DNA of 64,000 bases. Source: Curtobacterium caseinilyticum. Lineage in GTDB: Bacteria; Actinomycetota; Actinomycetes; Actinomycetales; Microbacteriaceae. Below the pieces are notes generated by a model. It did not search any database and was not told the DNA's origin. It saw only the letters and a program-made list of their open reading frames with translations. The position numbers and the translations under genes were made by a program. The stretch lies in assembly GCF_030363035.1 (NCBI RefSeq), contig NZ_JAUCMN010000004.1:186001-250000 (forward strand), in the 5' to 3' direction. Positions within the stretch are counted from its first letter, which is position 1, and each line of letters starts with the position of its first letter. This document shows positions 8,662 through 16,775 of the stretch, piece by piece.

Positions 8662-9726
8662 TCAGAGCGGCGCGGACGGGTCCGCGTCGACGAGACCGAC
8701 GCGCGAGAGCTCCGACCACATGCCGGCACCGTCGGGGGCGTACACCCACGGGGCGGAACCGGCGCGCGTGCGCTCCTGGGCTCGCGAGCGGCCGCCGGCG
8801 AGGACCGCCTCGCTCGTGGACAGCTGACGGATCGCGACACCGGCGACGTTCTCCGGGTGCTCGCGGGCGAACTCGCCGTAGAGGGTCTCGTCGTGCTGCC
8901 CGTCGTCGCCGACCAGGAGCCACTGCACGTCCGGGAAGTCGCTCGCGAGCCGACGCAGGTTCTGCTGCTTGTGCAGCTGTCCGCTCCGGAAGAACCGGTC
9001 GTGGGTGGGGCCCCAGTCCGTGAGCAGCAGCGTGCCGGACGGGTACATGTTGCGCGTCAGGAAGCGCTGCAGGGTCGGCGCGACGTTCCACGCGCCGGTC
9101 GACAGGTAGACCGTCGGTGCACCCGGGTGCTGGGCCAGGATGCGTTCGTAGAGCACGGACATCCCGGGGACCGGACGCCGGGCGTGCTCGGTCAGGACGA
9201 ACGAGTTCCACGCTGCGAGCATCGGGCGGGGGAGCGAGGTCACCATCACCGTGTCGTCGATGTCGGAGAGCAGACCGAAGCGTGTCGACGGATCGACGAT
9301 GAAGACGTCGGCCTCGACGTCGCGCATCCCACCGGCCGAAAGGCGCACGGTCTGCCACCCCGGTTCGAGGTCGATCGGGACCTTCGCGTCGACCACGCCA
9401 CCGCGGTCGGACTGCACCACGTGCGTGGTCCCGCCCGCGGTCACGGTGACCTCGGCGTCGTCGACCGCGACGCTCGTGAAGCTCCGCCAGCCGCGCACGC
9501 CGTAGTACGAGGCGTCGGACGCCAGGCCGCGTCGGGTGAGCAGGACGCGGCACAGCACGCGGATCCAGCCCGGTGCGCCGTAGCCCGTGTAGGGGATCAC
9601 GGTCGGGACGAGCCCGCGGCGCCGGGCCCGGTGCTCCCGGAACTCCTGCACGGCGTCCTCGATGCGGGCGGCACGGTGGAGGATCGGCTCGGCCAGCGAC
9701 AGCTCGTGGGGAGTCGGGTCGGGCAT
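8662..9726 (-). CDS. App1-like phosphatidate phosphatase family protein (DUF2183)
   Basis: The C-terminal half (about 185-340) matches the App1 catalytic domain, a HAD-fold phosphatase. It shows SDIDDTVMVTS (the DxDxT nucleophile motif), YLSTGAWN (motif II), a Lys in QLHKQQN and VGDDGQHDETLY (motif IV). In yeast App1 this domain dephosphorylates phosphatidic acid; for bacterial members the substrate is not established. The N-terminal half is a beta-rich region with no clear match. There is no membrane helix or signal peptide in the 354 residues. A stem-loop lies between it and the GH15 gene downstream, and nothing in the sequence links their functions. Confidence 0.85.
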   Translation of the reverse strand: MPDPTPHELSLAEPILHRAARIEDAVQEFREHRARRRGLVPTVIPYTGYGAPGWIRVLCRVLLTRRGLASDASYYGVRGWRSFTSVAVDDAEVTVTAGGTTHVVQSDRGGVVDAKVPIDLEPGWQTVRLSAGGMRDVEADVFIVDPSTRFGLLSDIDDTVMVTSLPRPMLAAWNSFVLTEHARRPVPGMSVLYERILAQHPGAPTVYLSTGAWNVAPTLQRFLTRNMYPSGTLLLTDWGPTHDRFFRSGQLHKQQNLRRLASDFPDVQWLLVGDDGQHDETLYGEFAREHPENVAGVAIRQLSTSEAVLAGGRSRAQERTRAGSAPWVYAPDGAGMWSELSRVGLVDADPSAPL

Positions 9727-9847
9727 GGGCCCATCCTTCCACGCGACGGCTCCGGAAGACGGTCAGCGTTGCCCGCGGATCAGGTGAGTCGCAGGGACGT
9801 TCCAGCCGGTCTCTGCGAGAGTTGCTCCCGTCACATTCCACATGACC

Positions 9848-9865
9848 GCGCTCCACCAGGAGCGC
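9848..9865 (+). promoter_or_regulatory. Hairpin just before the ribosome site of the TetR gene
   Basis: GCGCTCC and GGAGCGC (7 bp each, loop ACCA) end 3 bases before the AGAGGAG ribosome site. The stem could influence initiation. Confidence 0.4.
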
Positions 9866-9878
9866 AAGAGGAGAACAC

Positions 9879-10526
9879 GTGCTCGTCACCGAGGTTTCGA
9901 ACGCACTGCCGGGGGGATCATCACTGCTCAGGAACGAGCCGGTCCAAGCCCGCAGTTCGGCGCGCCTCGCGGGACTCCTCGACGCCGCGGCCGCGGTCAT
10001 CGACGAGATCGGCTTCGAGCGCCTGACCACCGCCATGGTGGCCGAGCGCGCCGGCGCGTCCATCGGCACGGTGTACCGGTACTTCCCGGACCGCATCGCC
10101 GTGGTCGAGGCCCTGGCGATCCGGAGCACGCAGCGACTGGCCGAACGCTTCCTGACCGCACTCGACGAGAGCGACGCAGCGACCTGGCAGGACGCCCACG
10201 ACGCGCTGATCGACGCGACCGTCGAGATGTACCGGACCGAGCCGGGCTTCCGCGCGATCCGGTTCGGCGACCCGGCCGACACCGGGACCGGGGACGCCGA
10301 GGACCGCATGGCCGCACTGGGAGCGGCCGTCGCACAGGTGCTGCACGACCGCTTCGACTTCCCGCTGGGGGAGCGTGCCGAGCGTGCGTGGGTCGTGCTC
10401 GCCGAGTCCGCCCACGCGGTGATCGCCCGTGCCCTGCGTGACCGATCGGCGCCCGAGACCGCACTGATCGAGGAGTACCGCGCGATGAGCCGCGCCCACC
10501 TCGAAGCGGTCGTCGCTGCCTCCTGA
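9879..10526 (+). CDS. TetR family transcriptional regulator
   Basis: The 215-residue protein has an N-terminal TetR helix-turn-helix at about 28-75. LLDAAAAVIDEIGFERLTT is followed by AGASIGTVYRYF, the classic recognition helix. A C-terminal ligand-binding region follows with no recognisable specificity. The GTG start has AGAGGAG 6 bases upstream. It stands alone, with a terminator-like stem at 10625-10661 before the opuC operon. It might regulate the transporter downstream, but the sequence does not prove this. A short palindrome TCTC-TGC-GAGA lies upstream of the gene. Confidence 0.88.
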   Translation: MLVTEVSNALPGGSSLLRNEPVQARSSARLAGLLDAAAAVIDEIGFERLTTAMVAERAGASIGTVYRYFPDRIAVVEALAIRSTQRLAERFLTALDESDAATWQDAHDALIDATVEMYRTEPGFRAIRFGDPADTGTGDAEDRMAALGAAVAQVLHDRFDFPLGERAERAWVVLAESAHAVIARALRDRSAPETALIEEYRAMSRAHLEAVVAAS

Positions 10527-10587
10527 CGCGGGGCCTGCCGGCTCCGCTGCCCGCTGGATCCGCGGTCGGCCGACACGACTGCCGTCG

Positions 10588-10620
10588 CCGGGACGCACCC
10601 GGGACGCGCCCGGGACGAAC
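10588..10620. repeat. Three 11-bp direct repeats
   Basis: CCGGGACGCAC, CCGGGACGCGC and CCGGGACGAAC follow each other without spacers. One unit equals about one helical turn. They lie between the TetR gene and the opuC promoter. Confidence 0.65.
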
Positions 10621-10624
10621 CGCA

Positions 10625-10661
10625 CGACGCCCGTACTCTGAACGACGGAGCACGGGCGTCG
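10625..10661 (+). terminator. Hairpin after the TetR gene
   Basis: CGACGCCCGT (10625-10634) pairs with ACGGGCGTCG (10652-10661). A CTC/GAG pairing inside the loop extends it. Confidence 0.65.
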
Positions 10662-10741
10662 CGCTCGTGGTCGACGTCACGCGCGGTTGTCCGCGATCCG
10701 TCACGAGCGGTCACAGCCGGACGATGTCCCGAAGGCGCGGG

Positions 10742-10747
10742 TACGCT
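10742..10747 (+). promoter_or_regulatory. -10 box of the opuC-type operon
   Basis: TACGCT lies 40 bases before the ATG at 10788, with AGAAGGG as ribosome site in between. Confidence 0.45.
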
Positions 10748-10787
10748 CACTCGGAGTCGGGCTACCTCCGGACAGAAGGGCACCCAC

Positions 10788-11702
10788 ATGATCGAGTTCC
10801 GCTCGGTGCGCAAGACGTACCCGGACGGCACCAACGCGGTCGACGACTTCAGCCTCGTCATCCCGTCGCGGACCACCACGGTCTTCGTCGGTTCCAGTGG
10901 CTGCGGCAAGACGACCCTGCTCCGCATGATCAACCGGATGGTCGACCCCTCGTCGGGCGCCGTGGAGATCGACGGCGAGGACGTCGCCGGCGTCGACCCC
11001 GTGCAGCTGCGTCGACGCATCGGGTACGTGATGCAGAACGCGGGGCTCCTGCCGCACCGCAAGGTCGCCGACAACATCGCGACGGTGCCGCTCCTGACCG
11101 GGGTGTCGAAGGGCGAGGCCCGCGCGCGGGCACTCGAGCTCATGGACACGGTCGGGCTCGACCGGGCGTTCGCGGACCGGTACCCCTCGCAGCTCTCCGG
11201 CGGCCAGCAGCAGCGCGTCGGCGTTGCCCGCGGTCTCGCGGTGGACCCCAACGTGCTCCTCATGGACGAGCCCTTCGGGGCGGTCGACCCCCTCGTGCGC
11301 AACGACCTGCAGGACGAGCTCATCCGCCTGCAGCGCGAGCTCGGCAAGACCGTCGTCTTCGTCACGCACGACATCGACGAGGCCTTCAAGCTCGGCGACC
11401 AGGTCGTCATCCTCAAGAAGGGCGGCGAGATCGCCCAACTCGGCACGCCCGCCGAGATCCTGGCGGAGCCGGCCGACGACTTCGTCGCGAACTTCATCGG
11501 TGCCGGGCGCGGACGTCGTGCCCTGCGGGTCGAGCAGACCCCGACCGGGCCGATCGTCGTCGACGGGGACGGTCGGGCGGCCGGTGTGCTCACCGGCCCC
11601 GTGCAGGTGGTGGACGCCGCAGCCGCGGTGCCGCAGGTGACCGAGGCCGGGGCGCGTGACACCGCCCCGGGTGCTCCGGCGCAGGGTGGGGGACCGCGGT
11701 GA
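10788..11702 (+). CDS. opuCA: Quaternary-ammonium (glycine betaine/choline-type) ABC transporter ATPase
   Basis: The ATPase powers import of compatible solutes such as glycine betaine, choline or carnitine. The 304-residue protein has Walker A GSSGCGKTT, Q-loop VMQNAGLLPH, signature LSGGQQQRVG, Walker B VLLMDEPFGAVDP and the switch His in FVTHDIDEA. The LLPH and EAFKLGDQVVILK segments are typical of OpuCA/ProV-like proteins. The C-terminal tail after about residue 240 is short and lacks a clear CBS pair. It is the first gene of a four-gene unit with GTGA overlaps to the first permease. OpuCA is the likeliest name; the exact solute cannot be read from sequence. Confidence 0.9.
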   Translation: MIEFRSVRKTYPDGTNAVDDFSLVIPSRTTTVFVGSSGCGKTTLLRMINRMVDPSSGAVEIDGEDVAGVDPVQLRRRIGYVMQNAGLLPHRKVADNIATVPLLTGVSKGEARARALELMDTVGLDRAFADRYPSQLSGGQQQRVGVARGLAVDPNVLLMDEPFGAVDPLVRNDLQDELIRLQRELGKTVVFVTHDIDEAFKLGDQVVILKKGGEIAQLGTPAEILAEPADDFVANFIGAGRGRRALRVEQTPTGPIVVDGDGRAAGVLTGPVQVVDAAAAVPQVTEAGARDTAPGAPAQGGGPR

Positions 11703-12415
11703 ACTGGATCCTGTCGAACCTCGACACGATCAGTGACGCCACGATCGCGCACCTCGCGATCGCGATCCCACCGATCATCATCAGCTTCCTGCTCTCCATC
11801 CCGATCGGGTGGGTGGTGGTCCGCCTGCAGCGACCGGGTGGGTCGCGGTTCGCCGCCGGTCTCGGCAGCGGCATCGTGACCTTCGCGGGCCTGCTCTACG
11901 CGATCCCGTCGCTGGCGCTGTTCGTCGCCCTGCCGAGCATCATCGGCACGAGCCTGCAGAGCCCGGTCAACGTGATCATCAGCCTGACGGTCTACGGCCT
12001 GGCGCTCATGGTCCGTTCGACGGTGGACGGCCTGTCCTCGGTCGACGCCGGCACGAAGGCAGCGTCCACCGCGATGGGCTACTCGGGCGTGCAGCGCTTC
12101 TTCCGCGTCGAGCTCCCGCTCGCCGGCCCCGTGCTGCTCGCCGGCCTGCGGGTCGTCGCGGTCTCGACGATCTCGCTCACGACCGTCGGGGCCGTGCTCG
12201 GCATCCAGAGCCTCGGCTCGTTGTTCACCGACGGACTCGCGCGCGGCATCTACGAGGAGATCCTCTCCGGCATCGTCATGGTGCTCGTGCTCGCCTTCGT
12301 GCTCGACGGCCTGCTCGTGCTGCTCGGACGGCTGGTCATGCCGTGGACCCGTCGGGCACCCCGGAGCCGCCGCGCCGCGCGCCGGGTCCTGCAGCGAGCG
12401 GAGGTCGCCTCGTGA
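11699..12415 (+). CDS. opuCB: Quaternary-ammonium ABC transporter permease
   Basis: The 238-residue protein has about six membrane helices. The permease EAA-type loop is near STAMGYSGVQRFFRVELPLAGP (about 120-142), which docks on the ATPase. Its GTG start overlaps the ATPase stop by 4 bases, and its own stop overlaps the second permease in the same way, so translation is coupled. Two different permeases plus one ATPase and one binding lipoprotein is the layout of the OpuC/OpuB class. The C-terminus is Arg-rich and cytoplasmic. Confidence 0.9.
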   Translation: MNWILSNLDTISDATIAHLAIAIPPIIISFLLSIPIGWVVVRLQRPGGSRFAAGLGSGIVTFAGLLYAIPSLALFVALPSIIGTSLQSPVNVIISLTVYGLALMVRSTVDGLSSVDAGTKAASTAMGYSGVQRFFRVELPLAGPVLLAGLRVVAVSTISLTTVGAVLGIQSLGSLFTDGLARGIYEEILSGIVMVLVLAFVLDGLLVLLGRLVMPWTRRAPRSRRAARRVLQRAEVAS

Positions 12416-13140
12416 TCATCGGTCAGGCGTTCGGCTGGGTGTTCGACCCGGCCAACTACACCGGCGTGAACGCGATCCCCGGACGGCTGTGGGAGCACGT
12501 CTGGATCACCGTGCTCGCCGTGGCGATCGCGTCGGTGATCGCGGTCCCCATCGGGTACGCGATCGGACACACCGGCCGGGCACGGGGTCTGTCGATCGCC
12601 CTGTCCGGCGGCATCCGCGCCCTGCCGACGCTCGGTGTGCTGTCGCTCTTCGGTCTGCTGCTCGGCATCGGACTCGAGGCGCCGCTGCTGGCGCTCGTGG
12701 TCCTGGCCGTCCCCTCGGTGCTCGCCGGTGCGTACGCGGGCATCGAGTCCGTCGACCCGGTGACGATCGACGCCGCGAAGGCGCAGGGCATGACCGGCTG
12801 GCAGGTCCTGTGGAAGGTCGAGATCCCGCTCGGGCTGCCGCTCCTGATCGGTGGCGTCCGTTCGGCCGTGCTCCAGGTCGTCGCGACCGCCACCCTGGCC
12901 GCCTACGTCGGCGCCGGTGGGCTGGGCGGCTACTTCTTCCTCGGCCTCAAGACCCAGGACTACGCCGAGATGCTCGGCGCGTCCGTCCTCGTGATCGCCC
13001 TCGCGATCGCGTTCGAGATCGTGTTCGCCGCGCTGCAGCGGGCCGCGGTGCCGAAGGGCACCGCCGACCCGTCCGCGCGGCAGCGCCAGGGATCGCGCGA
13101 GCGAGCCCGCAATCCCATCCCGGAAGGAAACCCATCGTGA
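12412..13140 (+). CDS. opuCD: Quaternary-ammonium ABC transporter permease, second subunit
   Basis: The 242-residue protein has about six helices and the permease loop AAKAQGMTGWQVLWKVEIPLG. It ends in a Gly-rich AAYVGAGGLGG segment, also typical of this class. The GTG at 12412 overlaps the stop of the first permease (GTGA). Its stop overlaps the start of the binding protein, which carries its own ribosome site GGAAGGAAA inside this gene. It should form the membrane pore together with the first permease. It has a long basic C-terminal tail (about 220-242). Confidence 0.9.
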   Translation: MIIGQAFGWVFDPANYTGVNAIPGRLWEHVWITVLAVAIASVIAVPIGYAIGHTGRARGLSIALSGGIRALPTLGVLSLFGLLLGIGLEAPLLALVVLAVPSVLAGAYAGIESVDPVTIDAAKAQGMTGWQVLWKVEIPLGLPLLIGGVRSAVLQVVATATLAAYVGAGGLGGYFFLGLKTQDYAEMLGASVLVIALAIAFEIVFAALQRAAVPKGTADPSARQRQGSRERARNPIPEGNPS

Positions 13141-14057
13141 CCACAGCACGGATCCGCGTCGCCCTCGCCGCCGCAACGGCACTCGGCGTCGCAGCAGCCC
13201 TGACCGGCTGCTCGTCGGGCGACCCGCTCAGCAGCGGCTCGAGCGCCTCGTCCGACTCGAGGACCATCGTCATCGGCTCGCAGCAGTACTACTCGAACGA
13301 GATCATCGCCGAGCTGTACGCCCAGGTGCTCGAGAAGGACGGCTTCACGGTCGAGCGCAACTTCAACATCGGCCAGCGCGAGGTCTACATCCCGCAGCTC
13401 GAGAAGGGCGCGATCGACGTCCTGCCCGAGTACAGCGGCAACCTGCTCCAGTACTTCGACAAGTCGTCGAAGGCGAAGACGGCGGACGAGATCGACGACG
13501 CCCTCGAGAAGGCGCTCCCGAAGGGCCTCCGCGTGCTCGACGAGGCCGACGCCACCGACCAGGACAGCTACACCGTGACGAAGGAGTTCTCCGAGGAGAA
13601 CGACGTCACCAGCCTGGCGGACCTGAAGAACGTGAAGGAGAAGCTGACCGTCGGCGCGAACTCCGAGTTCCAGACGCGTCCCTACGGACCGGACGGGCTG
13701 AAGTCGGTCTACGGCGTCGACGTCGACTTCAAGGCCGTCGAGGACTCCGGCGGAGCGCTCACGGTCAAGGCGCTGAAGGACGGCACCGTCCAGCTCGCCG
13801 ACATCTACACCGCGGACCCGAGCATCAAGGCGAACGACTTCGTCTCGCTGGAGGACCCGGAGAACCTCATCCTCCCGCAGAACGTCATCCCGGTGGTGTC
13901 GGACAAGGTGGACGAGAAGGCCGCGGACGCCATCGACGAGGTGAACGAGAAGCTCACCACCGAGAAGCTCATCGAGCTCAACACGAAGAGCGTCACCGAC
14001 AAGGAGAAGGCGTCGGAGATCGCGAAGCAGTTCCTGCAGGACGAGGGCCTGCTGTAG
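13137..14057 (+). CDS. opuCC: Quaternary-ammonium ABC transporter substrate-binding lipoprotein
   Basis: The lipoprotein captures the solute outside the membrane and hands it to the two permeases. The 306-residue protein has a signal with LTGC (acylated Cys25), a Ser-rich linker and the OpuAC fold from about residue 42 (IVIGSQQYYSNEIIAELYAQVLE). It is followed by DVLPEYSG, a typical OpuAC segment. The choice between betaine, choline and other substrates depends on aromatic cage residues that I cannot assign by eye. The GTG start has GGAAGGAAA upstream. A terminator at 14091-14124 closes the operon. Confidence 0.92.
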   Translation: MTTARIRVALAAATALGVAAALTGCSSGDPLSSGSSASSDSRTIVIGSQQYYSNEIIAELYAQVLEKDGFTVERNFNIGQREVYIPQLEKGAIDVLPEYSGNLLQYFDKSSKAKTADEIDDALEKALPKGLRVLDEADATDQDSYTVTKEFSEENDVTSLADLKNVKEKLTVGANSEFQTRPYGPDGLKSVYGVDVDFKAVEDSGGALTVKALKDGTVQLADIYTADPSIKANDFVSLEDPENLILPQNVIPVVSDKVDEKAADAIDEVNEKLTTEKLIELNTKSVTDKEKASEIAKQFLQDEGLL

Positions 14058-14090
14058 GCCTCCAGCGCAGCAGCGCACAGGCGTACTGAA

Positions 14091-14124
14091 CGACAGGTGT
14101 CGGGCTTCTGCCCGGCACCTGTCG
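14091..14124 (+). terminator. Hairpin terminator after the opuC operon
   Basis: CGACAGGTG (14091-14099) pairs with CACCTGTCG (14116-14124). An inner CGGGC/GCCCG stem closes the loop TTCT. Confidence 0.8.
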
Positions 14125-14184
14125 TCGTTCGTCCGGGTCGGCCCGGAGCACCGCTGTTCCGCACGGTTGTGCCGTTCACTGGCC

Positions 14185-14200
14185 GTGCACGTTCGTGCAC
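14185..14200. promoter_or_regulatory. Palindromic candidate operator upstream of cydABDC
   Basis: GTGCACG-TT-CGTGCAC is a perfect inverted repeat about 17 bases before a -35-like TTGTCG. The position suits a regulator of the bd oxidase operon; which protein binds is unknown. Confidence 0.5.
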
Positions 14201-14216
14201 ACCGGGGCTCTACAAC

Positions 14217-14246
14217 TTGTCGAAGCAGGTGTCCGGCCGGTAGCGT
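14217..14246 (+). promoter_or_regulatory. Candidate promoter of the cyd operon
   Basis: TTGTCG (14217-14222) and TAGCGT (14241-14246) are 18 bases apart. Confidence 0.5.
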
Positions 14247-14305
14247 GGAGGTGTCCCGATGGGGTGACACAGAACCAGTCCCACCTCCCGTAGGAAGCAA
14301 CTGAC

Positions 14306-14350
14306 GTGCTCGAACAGCGCGCGGCGACCCGGCTCGGACACGCCGCATGA
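14306..14350 (+). CDS. 14-codon leader ORF overlapping the cydA start
   Basis: A GTG at 14306 with the ribosome site TAGGAAG about 8 bases upstream opens a small frame encoding VLEQRAATRLGHAA. Its TGA overlaps the cydA ATG as ATGA. cydA itself has no separate ribosome site, so ribosomes finishing the leader could re-initiate on cydA. The peptide resembles nothing I know and has no run of one amino acid, so simple attenuation is not suggested. It is too short to confirm by protein comparison. An alternative is that cydA is read directly from its ATG. Confidence 0.5.
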   Translation: MLEQRAATRLGHAA

Positions 14351-15759
14351 ACGACATCCTCGATCCGCTCATCCTGTCGCGGTGGCAGTTCGGTCTCACG
14401 ACCATCTACCACTTCCTCTTCGTCCCGCTGACGATCGGCATGGCCGTCGTCGTCGCCGTGTTCCAGACGGCGTGGGTGCGGACCGGTCGGGCGCACTACC
14501 TGCAGCTCACCCGGTTCTTCGGCCGGATCTTCCTGATCAACTTCGCGATGGGCGTCGTGACCGGCATCGTGCAGGAGTTCCAGTTCGGCATGAACTGGTC
14601 GGACTACTCGCGGTTCGTCGGTGACGTCTTCGGTGCGCCGCTCGCGCTCGAGGGCATCCTCGCCTTCTTCTTCGAGGCAGCCTTCATCGGGATCTGGATC
14701 TTCGGGTGGGACCGTCTGCCGAAGGCCGTGCACCTGGCGAGCATCTGGTGCGTGAGCGTCGGCACGATGCTGTCGGCGTACTTCATCCTGGCGGCGAACG
14801 CCTTCATGCAGCACCCGGTCGGCTTCGCGATCAACGAGACCAAGGGTCGCGCGGAGCTCACGGACATCTGGGCCGTCCTGACGAACAAGGTCGCCCTGGC
14901 CGCCTTCCCGCACACGCTGTTCGGCGCGTTCATGGTCGCCGCTTCGGTGATCGTCGCGGTCGCCGCGTACCACCTGGCACGGAACCAGAACCTCGAGACG
15001 ATGATGCCGGCGCTCAAGTTCGGCATGTGGACGATGCTCGCGTCGGGTGCGCTCACGGTGCTGTCCGGCGACCAGCTCGGCCTGACCATGGTCGACACGC
15101 AGCCGATGAAGATGGCCGCGGCCGAGGCGCTCTACAACACCTCGACGGGCAAGGACGCGTCGTTCTCGATCTTCACGCTGGGGACCCCGGACGGCGTGCA
15201 CGAGCTGTTCTCGATCCGCATCCCGTACCTGCTGTCGTTCCTGTCGACGCACACGTTCACCGGGACGGTCGAGGGCATCAACGACCTGCAGGCGCAGTAC
15301 GCGCAGGTGTACGGACCGGGCGACTACAAGCCGATCATCTGGGTCACCTACTGGTCGTTCCGCTGGATGATCGCCCTGGGCGTCGGCGCGGTGCTCGTCT
15401 CGCTCGTCGGCCTCTGGCTGACGCGCGGGGGTCGGTTCCCGACGCAGCGCTGGGTCTGGCGCGTCGCCACCTGGTCGGTCCCGCTGCCGATGGCCGCGAT
15501 GATCATGGGCTGGGTCTTCACCGAGATGGGCCGCCAGCCGTGGCTGGTCTTCGGCCTGCTCCGGACGGCGGACGGCGTCTCGCCGAACGTCACGGGGCTC
15601 GAGGTCCTCATCTCCCTGGTCGTGTTCACGCTCATCTACGGCGCGCTCGCGGTCGTCGAGTTCAAGCTCATCAAGAAGGTCGCCCAGGAGGGCCCCGCCG
15701 CTCCGGCGGAGGTCGACGAGGCGTCCGGCGAGGTCAAGCACGAAGTGACGGTGTACTGA
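14347..15759 (+). CDS. cydA: Cytochrome bd quinol oxidase subunit I
   Basis: CydA binds haems b558, b595 and d, oxidises menaquinol and reduces O2 with high affinity. The 470-residue protein has about nine helices. Motifs include RWQFGLTTIYHFLFVP (haem ligand His near residue 20), EFQFGMNWSDYSRFVGDVFG, the GRQPW quinol-site motif and an EMxE-like region. The Q-loop is of the short form. The ATG at 14347 overlaps the stop of a 14-codon leader ORF. cydB follows after one base, and cydD-cydC follow in the same unit. Confidence 0.95.
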   Translation: MNDILDPLILSRWQFGLTTIYHFLFVPLTIGMAVVVAVFQTAWVRTGRAHYLQLTRFFGRIFLINFAMGVVTGIVQEFQFGMNWSDYSRFVGDVFGAPLALEGILAFFFEAAFIGIWIFGWDRLPKAVHLASIWCVSVGTMLSAYFILAANAFMQHPVGFAINETKGRAELTDIWAVLTNKVALAAFPHTLFGAFMVAASVIVAVAAYHLARNQNLETMMPALKFGMWTMLASGALTVLSGDQLGLTMVDTQPMKMAAAEALYNTSTGKDASFSIFTLGTPDGVHELFSIRIPYLLSFLSTHTFTGTVEGINDLQAQYAQVYGPGDYKPIIWVTYWSFRWMIALGVGAVLVSLVGLWLTRGGRFPTQRWVWRVATWSVPLPMAAMIMGWVFTEMGRQPWLVFGLLRTADGVSPNVTGLEVLISLVVFTLIYGALAVVEFKLIKKVAQEGPAAPAEVDEASGEVKHEVTVY

Positions 15760-15760
15760 G

Positions 15761-16765
15761 ATGGACCTGCCCGTTCTCTGGTTCGCGATCGTCGGACTGT
15801 TCTTCGTCGGGTACTTCGTGCTCGACGGGTTCGACTTCGGCGTCGGCATGTCCCTGCCGTTCCTCGGCAAGGACGACACCGACCGCCGTGTCCTCATCAA
15901 CACGATCGGCCCGGTCTGGGACCTCAACGAGACCTGGGTCATCGTCGCCGGCGCCTGCCTCTTCGCCGCGTTCCCCGAGTGGTACGCCACGATGTTCTCC
16001 GGCTTCTACCTGGCGCTGCTGCTCATCCTGGCGGCGCTCATCGCCCGCGGGGTGTCGTTCGAGTACCGGCACCAGGAGAAGCACCTGGAGTGGAAGCGTC
16101 GGTTCGACCTGATGATCATCGTCGGCAGCGCCGTGCCGTCGTTCCTGTGGGGCGTCGTGTTCGGCAACGTCGTCCGGGGCATCCCGATGGACGCCGGGCA
16201 CAACTTCACGGGCACCCTGTTCGACCTGCTCAACCCGTTCGCGCTGCTGACCGGGCTGGCGACGCTCCTCGTCTTCTTCACGCACGGCGTCGTGTTCGTC
16301 GCGCTGAAGACCGAGGGCGAGATCCGCCAGCGGGCCAAGCGCCTGGCGACCCGGGCCGGCGTGCTGACGATCGTCGTCGGTGCCGCGTTCCTGGTGGCGA
16401 TGGCGTTCGTCCGGGCGACGCCGGCGAGCCTGGTGCTGTCGGTGGTCGCCGCGCTCGCGCTGGTCCTCGCGGTGCTCTGCAACGCCTGGGGCAAGGAGGG
16501 CCGGGCCTTCACGCTCATGGCCGTGACCATCGCGGCCGTCGTGCTGGCGATGTTCACGGCGATCTTCCCCGACGTCATGCCCGCGTCGAACGACCCGGCG
16601 AACAGTCTGAACGTGTACAACGCCTCGAGCGGGGCGTACACCCTGACCGTGATGAGCTGGGTGGCGCTGATCTTCGTGCCGCTCGTGCTGGCCTACCAGG
16701 CCTGGACGTACTGGGTCTTCCGCAAACGCGTCTCGCGGGCGCACATCACGCAGGCCGCGCACTAG
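15761..16765 (+). CDS. cydB: Cytochrome bd quinol oxidase subunit II
   Basis: CydB pairs with CydA to form the bd oxidase and stabilises the haems. The 334-residue protein has eight to nine hydrophobic helices. It opens with the family-typical LPVLWFAIVGLFFVGYFVLDGFDFGVG and contains GPVWDLNETWVIVAG, also hallmark. One base separates it from cydA, and 10 bases precede cydD. Ligand residues are few in this subunit, so the call rests on these conserved stretches and the context. Confidence 0.95.
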   Translation: MDLPVLWFAIVGLFFVGYFVLDGFDFGVGMSLPFLGKDDTDRRVLINTIGPVWDLNETWVIVAGACLFAAFPEWYATMFSGFYLALLLILAALIARGVSFEYRHQEKHLEWKRRFDLMIIVGSAVPSFLWGVVFGNVVRGIPMDAGHNFTGTLFDLLNPFALLTGLATLLVFFTHGVVFVALKTEGEIRQRAKRLATRAGVLTIVVGAAFLVAMAFVRATPASLVLSVVAALALVLAVLCNAWGKEGRAFTLMAVTIAAVVLAMFTAIFPDVMPASNDPANSLNVYNASSGAYTLTVMSWVALIFVPLVLAYQAWTYWVFRKRVSRAHITQAAH

Positions 16766-16775
16766 GCGGCCGACG

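Noticed and set aside
8636..11752. Open minus-strand frame of over 1000 codons across the TetR and opuCA genes
   Set aside because: It has low-complexity Ser/Arg/Ala composition and lies opposite genes with clear domains.
14167..14179. TTGTG-CCG-TTCAC as a possible Rex site before cydA
   Set aside because: The half-sites are too close; Rex sites have about three more bases between them.
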